Assembly: GCA_041746615.1 (NCBI GenBank)
Contig: JBGTGS010000098.1
Span: forward strand, 1 to 29,631
Length of the DNA stretch: 29,631 nucleotides
Source: CAMAXB01 sp041746615
Lineage (GTDB): Bacteria > Verrucomicrobiota > Verrucomicrobiia > Opitutales > Opitutaceae
Direction of reading: 5' to 3'
Shown: in pieces, positions 22,871-29,631 of the stretch
Layout of the letters: each line of letters begins with the position of its first letter
Numbering within the stretch: the stretch's first letter is position 1
Made by a program: the position numbers and the translations under genes
The notes under the pieces: model-generated
The model's input: the letters and a program-made list of their open reading frames with translations, nothing else
Told to the model about the DNA's origin: nothing
The model's database searches: none

Positions 22871-24367
22871 ATGACCGTCTTCGTCGATTTTTTTCAGAGC
22901 CTTTATCTGGTTGCGACACCGGTGAATCTCGCGATTCTCGTGGCGACGGTGGTGTTGGGGATAATATTCGGGGCCCTGCCGGGCTTGACCGCCACGCTCG
23001 GCATCGCGCTGCTGACGACCGTGGCCTTCAGCCTCAATCTGCCCGTGCAGTCGGCGATGATCGCATTGATGGGTGTCTATGTGGGCGCGATTTACGGCGG
23101 CTCGCATCCCGCCATCCTCCTGAACATACCCGGTACGGCGGCGGGTGCGGCGACCGCGCTCGAAGGATATCCGCTCTGCCAGCAGGGCAGGGGTGGGGAG
23201 GCCATCGCCACGGCCACCATCATGTCATTTATCGGCACCCTTTTCGGCGTGCTCGCGATGCTGCTGCTCATCCCGCTCCTCACCAAGCTGGCGCTCCAGT
23301 TTCAATCCACCGAAACGTTCCTGCTCGCGATGTTCGGCGTGTTGATCTGTGGTTCGTTGACCGCTCCGGACAGCGCGGTGAAGGGTTGGGTGGCCGGCAT
23401 TATTGGGATGCTGCTGGCCACGGTGGGGATGGATCCGATCCACGGATTCCAACGCTTCACCTTCGATCTGCCCGCCCTCGCCGATGGCATCAAGCCGATC
23501 CCGGTGATCCTCGGTGCGTTTGCGATTCCGCAGATCATCCGTGCCATGAGCCGGCCCAGCCCATCGCTTCCCGCAACCATTCTGTTGGGTTCGCTCATGC
23601 CAAAGCTCAGCGCGCTGAAACGCCACATCAAGGTCACCCTCCGCTCGGGATTGATTGGCGTCGGCGTCGGCTCGATCCCCGGCGTCGGTGAAGACATCGC
23701 GGCGTGGCTCTCGTACGACACCGCCATGAAAACCAGCAAGCATCCCGAGGAATACGGTCATGGCAGCATGGAGGGGGTGGTCGCCGCGGAAACCGCCAAC
23801 AATGCCTGCATCGGTGGTGCGTTGATCCCGCTGCTGACGCTGGGCGTGCCGGGCTCACCGCCCGCGATGATGCTGCTCAGCGCCATCATGCTGTATCACA
23901 TCATCCCGGGTCCGCGGCTGGCCGAGCAATATCCCGAGTTCATCCCGCAAATGTGTGCAATTTTGGTCTGGGCCGCGTTGGCGATGCTCGTGTGCGGCTT
24001 TCTCGTGAGCCGCATTTCCGTGTACGTGCTGCGGGTGCCGGCGGCCATTCTCATGGCCTTCGTCGCACTCTTCACCGTGATCGGCTCGTACGCCTTCGAC
24101 TTCAGCCTCGTCAACGTCTGGTTGATGCTCGGCCTGGGCCTGATGGCCTGGTGCATGGAGGAGATGGGTTATCCCGTCGCACCCCTCGTCATCGGCATCA
24201 TTCTCGGCCCGATGGCGGAGGAAAACCTGCGCCGGGCGCTGATCGACCACGGCGGCAGCCTGCTGCCCTTCTTCACCCGTCCCGTGGCGCTGGTATTCGT
24301 GGCGCTGATCTTGTTCTCCCTGTTCTTCAGAAGGCGGCCCACCCAGCATACCGCGACCACCCCTTGA
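22871..24367 (+). CDS. tctA: Tripartite tricarboxylate transporter, large membrane subunit
   Basis: 498 residues from the ATG at 22871, the usual family length, with about twelve membrane helices. Family hallmarks are FGALPGLTATLGIALL near the N-terminus, YGGSHPAILLNIPGTA, and the second half's GSIPGVGEDIAAWLSYDTAM, EGVVAAETANNACIGGALIP and LLTLGVPGSPPAMML. The two PG-containing re-entrant segments form the translocation path. The frame is open 25 codons upstream but those residues show no family similarity. There is no Shine-Dalgarno sequence in front of the ATG; instead the arm of a 12-bp inverted repeat lies there. Its 3' end has a degenerate inverted copy at 20526-20648. Confidence 0.92.
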   Translation: MTVFVDFFQSLYLVATPVNLAILVATVVLGIIFGALPGLTATLGIALLTTVAFSLNLPVQSAMIALMGVYVGAIYGGSHPAILLNIPGTAAGAATALEGYPLCQQGRGGEAIATATIMSFIGTLFGVLAMLLLIPLLTKLALQFQSTETFLLAMFGVLICGSLTAPDSAVKGWVAGIIGMLLATVGMDPIHGFQRFTFDLPALADGIKPIPVILGAFAIPQIIRAMSRPSPSLPATILLGSLMPKLSALKRHIKVTLRSGLIGVGVGSIPGVGEDIAAWLSYDTAMKTSKHPEEYGHGSMEGVVAAETANNACIGGALIPLLTLGVPGSPPAMMLLSAIMLYHIIPGPRLAEQYPEFIPQMCAILVWAALAMLVCGFLVSRISVYVLRVPAAILMAFVALFTVIGSYAFDFSLVNVWLMLGLGLMAWCMEEMGYPVAPLVIGIILGPMAEENLRRALIDHGGSLLPFFTRPVALVFVALILFSLFFRRRPTQHTATTP

Positions 24368-24389
24368 TCCCCGATCAGCCCCCTCTCAT

Positions 24390-24411
24390 CACGGCGGATG
24401 ATGCCGCCGTG
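24390..24411 (+). terminator. Hairpin after tctA
   Basis: A perfect 8-bp stem CACGGCGG (24390-24397) and CCGCCGTG (24404-24411) with a 6-base loop, 23 bases past tctA. There is no T tract, so it may be a weak or Rho-assisted terminator. The spacer to 24580 shows nothing else. Confidence 0.5.
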
Positions 24412-24580
24412 GGCCGGGCCCTCGGCCGCCTGTTAGCGCGGAGATCCCCCGCAATCTGATTGCCCGAGGGGAGGGGGGCCGGCCTCGTCGGGACTGACCC
24501 GGTCCTTGACGACCTCGTCACCCGTCTTCGCCCGGACTGAAGCCGTCCCGGCGTGCCCCAAGCGCCTGCTCCCTTCATTC

Positions 24581-24620
24581 CGGACTTGTCACCGCCTCAA
24601 TCGGCATTCTGCATACAAAA
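24581..24620 (+). promoter_or_regulatory. Conserved upstream region of GntR gene
   Basis: These 40 bases abut the GntR start codon and match 20356-20395 on the other strand at 39 positions. The motif GGCATTCTGCATAC is the best candidate for an autoregulatory operator. Its strict conservation in both copies, while the sequence further upstream has diverged, argues for function. Confidence 0.55.
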
Positions 24621-25388
24621 ATGGATACTGCGGCGACGAAAAAGACCCAGGTGCGCCCGGCGGCGACGCGGCGTCCAACCAGCGGTCTGCGGCGGATCCG
24701 GCAGGTGGAGCACGCCAATCTCGACCGCAAGGCGCACCAGGCCTTGAAAAACCTGATCGTGACCCGGCAGTTCGTCCCGGGAGATAAGATCCCGCAGGAA
24801 AAACTCGCCGCCGACCTCGGTATCAGCCGCACCCCGCTGGTCAACGCGCTCAAGTTGCTCGAAAAGGAAAACCTCGTCGAAGCCCGCCCCCGCCGCGGTT
24901 ACTATGTGCGCTCCTTCGGCACCCGCGAGATGATCGCCGTGTTCGAACTGCGCGAAGTCCTCGAAGGCCTGGCTGCCCGCAAGGCCGCCGAAGTCATCAC
25001 CACGGTGCAAACCAAACGCTTCCGGCGCTTCTTCCGCGACTTCACCGGCAAAAAGAAAATCACCGACTTCGCCGCCTATGCCCAGGAGGACGAGGCGTTC
25101 CACTCCTGCCTGATCGACATCGCCGGGCACAACTTCCTGCGCGAAATCCTCGACGCCCACGACGTCGTCCACGTGAGCTACCAGACGACCGAGGCCGCCG
25201 GCCTGATGCGCCCGCCCACCGACACCATCGGCGAACACCTGGCCATCATCGAGGCGGTCTGCTCGCGCGATGCCGCCGCAGCCGAGCGCAGCATGCGCTA
25301 CCACCTCGCCAACACGATCACCGCCCTGCATCGCACGCTCGCCGCCGAATCCCGCGACATCGTCGTGCCTCAGCCCGCCAGCGCATGA
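24621..25388 (+). CDS. GntR family regulator with FCD sensor domain
   Basis: 255 residues. An N-terminal winged helix (about 30-95; DRKAHQALKNLIVTRQFVPG, GISRTPLVNALKLLEKENLV) is followed by an all-helical FCD domain (about 101-240). The FCD metal/ligand residues appear as D157 and H161 in EDEAFHSC, H206 in GEHLAII and H228 in MRYHL. FCD regulators usually sense small carboxylates or sugar acids and repress the catabolic genes next to them. The stop overlaps the next start by 4 bases (ATGA), so it belongs to the catabolic operon. The DNA-binding head is duplicated in the chimeric regulator at 18911-20353, so both proteins may compete for the same operators. Confidence 0.9.
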   Translation: MDTAATKKTQVRPAATRRPTSGLRRIRQVEHANLDRKAHQALKNLIVTRQFVPGDKIPQEKLAADLGISRTPLVNALKLLEKENLVEARPRRGYYVRSFGTREMIAVFELREVLEGLAARKAAEVITTVQTKRFRRFFRDFTGKKKITDFAAYAQEDEAFHSCLIDIAGHNFLREILDAHDVVHVSYQTTEAAGLMRPPTDTIGEHLAIIEAVCSRDAAAAERSMRYHLANTITALHRTLAAESRDIVVPQPASA

Positions 25389-26242
25389 ACCCCTACGGCG
25401 TCAGTCCCGCGTTTGTTTTTTCCCGGCATACCACCGCATTTACGCCGGCGGATTACTGCACCTCGCTGCCCGTGTTGCGTGATCTCGGTTTTCAATCCTA
25501 CCAGCCGGAAATCTATTTTGCCGACGCCCTCGCTGCGTGGGCTGGCGGTGGTGCCCGCGACGTCCAGGCCGAGGCGGCGCGCTGCGGCTTGCACGCGTCT
25601 CAGTTCGTCGCGCATTTCCTGATGGAAAGTTTTGCCAACCCGGTCCGCCTCGCCGCCGTGTCGGCCGACGTCGGGCTGTTCAAGCAAACCACCGCGATCG
25701 CGCAGGGCTTTCCCGGCTGCTCGGTGATCACCGTCGCCATGGGCCCTTTCGAGATCGATCCAGCCGCAGCAGCCCGGCCCGGATGGTATCAGGAGCAACA
25801 GCAACGACTCGCCGACAAGCTCCACGCCTATCTTGCCGTCGCCACTGATGCCGGACTGAAACTTGCCCTCGAAATCATGCCCTTTTCCATCCTGGGCAAC
25901 TCCGATGGGTTTCTCCGGATGGCCGCCACCCTGGACGCGCCCGCTGGTCTCGGCATCAACCTCGACACCGGCCACGCCTGGGCCGGTCGGGAGATCATGG
26001 AATTCCTGCCGTGGAAACTCCAGGGCCGCATCTTCGGCACGCACCTCAAGGACAACAACAGCGACCAGAACCGCCCGCTCGCGCCCGGCCAGGGCACGAT
26101 TCCCTGGGAGCCGTTTCTCCGCGCGCTGCGCGCCTCCGGCTATACCGGCAGCCTCGATCTTGAGATCGCCTGCCCCGCAGACCAGGTCGCCACCCAATAC
26201 ACCGCGGGACTCACCCACCTTCGTTCACTCAACCTCAACTGA
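25385..26242 (+). CDS. Xylose-isomerase-like TIM-barrel protein 1
   Basis: 285 residues of the AP-endonuclease-2/xylose isomerase-like superfamily. The four expected metal ligands are visible at strand ends: E163 (LALEIMPF), D194 with H197 (NLDTGHAW), H220 (FGTHLKDNN) and E260 (LDLEIACP). Members are divalent-metal isomerases, epimerases, dehydratases or decarboxylases of sugars and keto acids. One member, OiaC, decarboxylates 3-oxo-isoapionate, so this is one candidate role here. The gene overlaps the GntR stop by 4 bases and ends 2 bases before the second TIM-barrel gene; the two proteins are only distantly alike. The exact reaction is unknown. Confidence 0.82.
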   Translation: MNPYGVSPAFVFSRHTTAFTPADYCTSLPVLRDLGFQSYQPEIYFADALAAWAGGGARDVQAEAARCGLHASQFVAHFLMESFANPVRLAAVSADVGLFKQTTAIAQGFPGCSVITVAMGPFEIDPAAAARPGWYQEQQQRLADKLHAYLAVATDAGLKLALEIMPFSILGNSDGFLRMAATLDAPAGLGINLDTGHAWAGREIMEFLPWKLQGRIFGTHLKDNNSDQNRPLAPGQGTIPWEPFLRALRASGYTGSLDLEIACPADQVATQYTAGLTHLRSLNLN

Positions 26243-26244
26243 TC

Positions 26245-27222
26245 ATGGCCCAACCATCCCTCCCGAAATGCGCGCTCATCACCGCCTTCGTTTCCAAAAC
26301 GAAGGACCGGTTTCACGAATACAATGAGGACAAATCCCTCGAACAACGCCTCGAGATGGTGAGCCGCATGGCCGGCATGAGCGGCGTCGAGTGCATTTTC
26401 CCCTATGAAACCGGCGCCGCCGCCACCTTCAAGACGCTCTTGAAGAAATACAAACTCAAGCCCGCTGCGATCAATGTGAACGTGAAGGCCGAGCCCGAGT
26501 TCAAGGCCGGCGGTCTCACCTCGCTCAACGCCGCCACCCGTAAACGCGCCGTCCAGTTCATCAAGGACTCCAAGGATTTCGCCGCCGCCGTCGGCGCCGA
26601 CAAGGTCACCTGCTGTCCGTTGGGCGACGGCTACGAGTTCGCCTTCCAATGCGACTACGGCCAGATGTGGAAATACCTCGCCGACACCCTCGGCGAAGCC
26701 GCCGACTACCGCCGCGAAATCCCCCTCTTCCTCGAATACAAACCCAGCGAGACCCGCGGCCAGTGCTTCCTCGACACCTCGGCCAAAACCCTCTGCCTGC
26801 TCCACGACATTGGCGTGAAGGAAATGGGCGTCACCCTCGACTACGGCCACTCCAAATACGGCCAGGAAAATCCCGCCGAGGTCGTCAGCCTGCTCGCTGC
26901 CAGCGATTATCCCTTCTACGTCCATATCAACGACAACAACGGCAAGTGGGACTGGGACTACATGGTCGCCTCCCACAATTTCGTCCCTTACGTCGAGTTC
27001 CTCTATTACCTGCAGGAAGTCGGTTACAAGGACTACCTCACCAGCGACGCCTCCCCGACCCGTTGGGACATCGTCGGATTCTTCGACGCCAACACCCGAC
27101 TGACCCAGAAAATCTGGGCCCTTTTGCACACCCTCGACCGCCGCAAATTCCGAGCCCTCATCCGTGGCGGCGATTTCCTCGAGACCTGGAAATTCATCGA
27201 AAAGAACATCCTCAAGCTTTGA
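26245..27222 (+). CDS. Xylose-isomerase-like TIM-barrel protein 2
   Basis: 325 residues, again a sugar isomerase-like TIM barrel. Probable metal ligands are E164 (FLEYKPSET), D199 and H202 (TLDYGHSKYG), H227 (FYVHINDNNGKWDWD) and D268 (LTSDASPTRWD). The NDNNGKWDWDYM and SDASPTRWD segments are distinctive and mark a subgroup often annotated only as 'sugar phosphate isomerase/epimerase'. It is longer than the first barrel by 40 residues, with an extended C-terminal helix region (RKFRALIRGGDFLETWKFIE). It follows the first barrel gene by 2 bases. Two different barrels in one operon suggest successive isomerisation/epimerisation steps, as inference. Confidence 0.8.
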   Translation: MAQPSLPKCALITAFVSKTKDRFHEYNEDKSLEQRLEMVSRMAGMSGVECIFPYETGAAATFKTLLKKYKLKPAAINVNVKAEPEFKAGGLTSLNAATRKRAVQFIKDSKDFAAAVGADKVTCCPLGDGYEFAFQCDYGQMWKYLADTLGEAADYRREIPLFLEYKPSETRGQCFLDTSAKTLCLLHDIGVKEMGVTLDYGHSKYGQENPAEVVSLLAASDYPFYVHINDNNGKWDWDYMVASHNFVPYVEFLYYLQEVGYKDYLTSDASPTRWDIVGFFDANTRLTQKIWALLHTLDRRKFRALIRGGDFLETWKFIEKNILKL

Positions 27223-27343
27223 GCAACCCCTCCGCAGGCAGGGCACTCACTTCGGGAGCGCCGCGATCAAATCCTCTTCCGGCGGGCAGTTGCATGCTCA
27301 CCCGGCCCTCTGAAAATTAAGATCCACCACCCACATCCATACC

Positions 27344-28168
27344 GTGAAAAACGAAATCATTATCTGCGTCGCCCCCGTCCCTGGTGAAAAACAAGAGGAG
27401 AAATATCCGGGCAACCTCGACGTCCCCGGCGAGATCATCGCCTGCGAAGCCGCCGGTGCCGCCATCGGTCACCTGCACGCCCGCGATGCGCAGCATCTGC
27501 AGAGCGTGGACTCCGCGCTCTTCTCCGAACAGGTCCGGGCCATCCGCGCCGCCTGCCCCATCATCATCGAAGGCTCCACCGGCGGCGCGCCCGAACACAC
27601 CCTCGACCAGCGCTGCGTCACGTTCACCGTCAAGGAGGTTGAGATGGGTTCGCTCAATCTCGGCTCGATCAACATGTTCGACGGCGTCTATCAGAACCGT
27701 TGGGAGGACATCTGCTTCTACACGCGCAAACTCCGCGAAGCCGGGATCGTCCCCACGATGCCGATCTTCGATCTCTCGCACGTCATCAATTTTCAACGCC
27801 TCGTCGATCACGGCCTGCTCGTCGGGCCCTTCGTCTTCGAGTTCGTCTTCGACGTGCCTTTCGCGCTGCCCTACCAGGACCGCTACCTCGACCTGCTGGT
27901 GGACCACATGCCGGCTAACTCGAACTGGTTCGTCGTGCGCCACCATCAACGCGGAGCCGCCGATCTCCGTCACGTCATGGAGTTGGGCGGGCACATCCGC
28001 GTCGGCTACGAAGACAGCCCGTTTCTGAGCAATGGCCAGCGCGCCCGCACCAATATCGAACTCGTCGAAGATGCCGTCGAGCAGGCCCAAAAAGCAGGCC
28101 GCACCGTCGTCCGCGCCGCCCGCGCCCGCGAGATCATGGGCGTGCGTCCTTTGCCCGCCACCCGCTAA
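27344..28168 (+). CDS. DUF849/BKACE beta-keto acid cleavage enzyme
   Basis: 274 residues from a GTG start. It shows the family plan: IIICVAPVPG at the first strand, metal ligands H43 and H45 in GHLHARD, IIIEGSTGG (75-81), GSLNLGSIN, and the active-site block GGHIRVGYEDSPFL with R219, E223 and D224. In the studied member Kce, two His and one Glu bind zinc and an Arg-Asp pair activates the substrate; spacing here agrees. The family condenses a beta-keto acid with acetyl-CoA and splits it into acetoacetate and a new CoA ester. The usual P-E-x-E before FD reads PTMPIFD, so substrate contacts differ. It lies between the TIM-barrel genes and the RuBisCO-like gene, 121 bases after the former. Confidence 0.85.
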   Translation: MKNEIIICVAPVPGEKQEEKYPGNLDVPGEIIACEAAGAAIGHLHARDAQHLQSVDSALFSEQVRAIRAACPIIIEGSTGGAPEHTLDQRCVTFTVKEVEMGSLNLGSINMFDGVYQNRWEDICFYTRKLREAGIVPTMPIFDLSHVINFQRLVDHGLLVGPFVFEFVFDVPFALPYQDRYLDLLVDHMPANSNWFVVRHHQRGAADLRHVMELGGHIRVGYEDSPFLSNGQRARTNIELVEDAVEQAQKAGRTVVRAARAREIMGVRPLPATR

Positions 28169-28183
28169 AAACGCCCTTGCGCT

Positions 28184-29455
28184 GTGAGCAACCCTATCGT
28201 CGCGCACTACTTCATCGAGACCCCTTACGCCGTGGAATACGCGGCGGAGATGATCGCTGGCGAGCAATCGTCGGGCACGTTTGTACCTGTGCCCGGCGAG
28301 ACTGCCGAACTCAAGGCCCGCGCCCGCGCCCGCGTCACCGCCATCGAGCGCCTGCCTGCGGTAGATCAACCCAGCCTGCCGGGCAGTCGCCTGCCCGCCG
28401 TTCATACCGGTCCGCTGCACTATCAACGCGCTCGCGTCACCATTGAGTTCCCCTTCGACAACCTAGGCGCCAATCTCGCCACCTTACTCGCGACAATCTG
28501 CGGCAATCTCTACGAATTAAAGGAACTCTCCGCTGTAAAGCTGCTTGACGTGCAATTACCAAGCGAGTTCGCCGCTCGCTACCCCGGGCCCGCCTTTGGC
28601 ATCGCCGGCACGCGCCGCCTCGCCGGTGTAACCGGCCGTCCACTTATCGGCACCATCGTCAAGCCCAGCGTAGGCCTCTCGCCAGCGCAAACCGCCGCGC
28701 TCGTGCGCACCCTCGGTGAAGCCGGCCTCGATTTCATCAAGGATGACGAGCTCCAGGCCGATTCGCCGCACAGCCCGTTCGTAGAACGCGTCGAGGCCGT
28801 CATGCGCGTCATCAACGAACTCGCCGCCACCACCGGGCGGAAAATCATGTACGCCTTCAACCTGACCGACGACTTCGACGCCATGCGCCGCCACCACGAT
28901 ATCGTCGTCAAGTCCGGCGGCACCTGCGTGATGGCCAGTCTGCACAGCGTGGGCTTTGCCGCTTTGGCGGAATTCCGCCGCCACTGCCAGCTCCCGATCC
29001 ACGGCCACCGCAACGGCTGGGGTCTCTACGGCCGCCATCCGCACCACGGCATCGCTTACCCCGCCTGGCAAAAACTCTGGCGCCTCGCCGGCGCCGATCA
29101 CCTCCACGTCAACGGCCTCCAGAACAAATTCTGGGAGCCCGACGATTCCGTCGTCGCCAGTATCAAAGCCTGCCTCACCCCAATGTTTCGTCCCGACGAT
29201 ACCGCCATGCCCGTAGTCAGCTCCGGCCAATGGGGCGGCCAGGCACCCGAGACCTACCGCCTCACCGGTACCACGGATCTCATTTATGTCGCTGGTGGCG
29301 GCATCATGGCACACCCCCTCGGGCCAGCGGCCGGTGTCCGCGGGATGCAGCAAGCCTGGGACGCAGCCATCCGCAACATCCCGCTCGTCACCTACGCCGC
29401 GACCCACCCCGAACTGAGCACCACGATTGAAAAATTCGGCAAATCATCCCCATGA
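28184..29455 (+). CDS. RuBisCO-like protein (form IV)
   Basis: 423 residues from a GTG start 15 bases after the BKACE gene. Counterparts of RuBisCO active-site residues are present: K160 in GTIVKPSVG, the carbamylation/metal motif K186-D187-D188-E189 in FIKDDEL, HGHRNGWG (273-280), H308 and K315 in HVNGLQNKFWE (loop 6), SSGQWGG (346-352) in place of SGG, and GGGIMAHPLG (371-380). An intact KDDE suggests a catalytic, Mg2+-dependent enolase-type reaction. Because the next gene is a DUF1537 kinase, the closest known roles are the 3-oxo-isoapionate-4-phosphate decarboxylase (OiaX) or transcarboxylase/hydrolase (OiaT) of D-apionate catabolism. Which one, or a new substrate, cannot be decided from sequence alone. 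The last bases overlap the kinase start (ATGA). Confidence 0.9.
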   Translation: MSNPIVAHYFIETPYAVEYAAEMIAGEQSSGTFVPVPGETAELKARARARVTAIERLPAVDQPSLPGSRLPAVHTGPLHYQRARVTIEFPFDNLGANLATLLATICGNLYELKELSAVKLLDVQLPSEFAARYPGPAFGIAGTRRLAGVTGRPLIGTIVKPSVGLSPAQTAALVRTLGEAGLDFIKDDELQADSPHSPFVERVEAVMRVINELAATTGRKIMYAFNLTDDFDAMRRHHDIVVKSGGTCVMASLHSVGFAALAEFRRHCQLPIHGHRNGWGLYGRHPHHGIAYPAWQKLWRLAGADHLHVNGLQNKFWEPDDSVVASIKACLTPMFRPDDTAMPVVSSGQWGGQAPETYRLTGTTDLIYVAGGGIMAHPLGPAAGVRGMQQAWDAAIRNIPLVTYAATHPELSTTIEKFGKSSP

Positions 29456-29631
29456 CCGACGCCCGCGACAATTCGCTGCTCCTCGCCTTTTACGGTGATG
29501 ATTTCACCGGTTCGACCGACGTGATGGAAACCCTCGCACGTGCCGGCCTGCGCACCGTGCTCTTCCTCGCTCCGCCCACCCACGCCCAGCTCGCGCGCTA
29601 CCCCGGCCTGCGCAGCTTCGGCATCGCCGGC
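29452..29631 (+). CDS. DUF1537 four-carbon acid sugar kinase, N-terminal part
   Basis: The first 60 codons of a gene cut by the window end, starting at the ATG that overlaps the RuBisCO-like stop by 4 bases. The translation LLAFYGDDFTGSTDVMETLA matches the conserved N-terminus of the OtnK/DUF1537 kinases; the YGDDFTGSTD block is at residues 14-23. VLFLAPPTHAQLARYPGLRS and FGIAG follow as in the family. These enzymes phosphorylate sugar acids or their keto derivatives with ATP; OiaK acts on 3-oxo-isoapionate. The overlap with the RuBisCO-like gene implies coupled expression and that the kinase product is the RuBisCO-like protein's substrate. The ATP-binding C-terminal half is outside the window. 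Confidence 0.9.
   Translation, partial: MTDARDNSLLLAFYGDDFTGSTDVMETLARAGLRTVLFLAPPTHAQLARYPGLRSFGIAG

Noticed and set aside
27317..28426. Long minus-strand open frame opposite the BKACE gene
   Set aside because: Mirror frame; the plus strand has all BKACE motifs.

Overview
The window looks like a chromosomal segment of a GC-rich, Gram-negative member of the Verrucomicrobiota, most likely the Opitutaceae. This rests on a VPDSG-type C-terminal sorting tail, a Tat-exported Gfo/Idh oxidoreductase beside a discoidin-like protein, a TonB-dependent receptor next to secreted carbohydrate-binding-like proteins, an XylR/AraC-type regulator, and weak or absent Shine-Dalgarno sequences. The taxonomic placement is inference; no rRNA gene is present.

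Left part (1-12300) is mostly housekeeping and envelope genes. It holds the 3' end of an apbE-like gene; a convergent polytopic Agl23/GT39-like membrane protein; a minus-strand run of doxX-like, Gfo/Idh oxidoreductase and discoidin-like genes; a DUF4399 lipoprotein; a two-gene lipoprotein operon (PEGA-like plus an unknown); an unrecognised 340-residue protein; a sortable surface protein; and a terC plus CASTOR/POLLUX-type ion channel pair. A short relic resembling the C-terminus of an acetyl-CoA hydrolase/transferase lies just upstream of terC.

Middle part (12678-18756) looks like a carbohydrate acquisition locus: a TonB-dependent receptor followed by three secreted proteins built from shuffled modules (B, A-B, A-C), separated by terminator-like hairpins.

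Right part (18911-29631) is a catabolic island. A tripartite tricarboxylate transporter (tctC, tctB, tctA) is followed by a GntR/FCD regulator, two xylose-isomerase-like TIM-barrel proteins, a DUF849/BKACE beta-keto acid cleavage enzyme, a RuBisCO-like protein with the catalytic-type KDDE motif, and the start of a DUF1537 acid-sugar kinase cut by the window end. The pairing of RuBisCO-like protein and DUF1537 kinase recalls the D-apionate / 3-oxo-isoapionate pathways. The added BKACE and second TIM-barrel protein make a variant pathway likely. The proposed logic is import of a sugar acid, oxidation or isomerisation to a beta-keto acid, phosphorylation, and carbon-carbon cleavage or decarboxylation.

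The most striking feature is the regulator at 18911-20353. Its first 94 residues are a near copy of the DNA-binding domain of the GntR regulator at 24621, fused to a complete XylR-like sensor and AraC helix-turn-helix. The GntR promoter (39 of 40 bases) and the 3' end of a tctA gene are also copied, inverted, directly upstream. The window therefore records an inverted segmental duplication that created a three-domain regulator.
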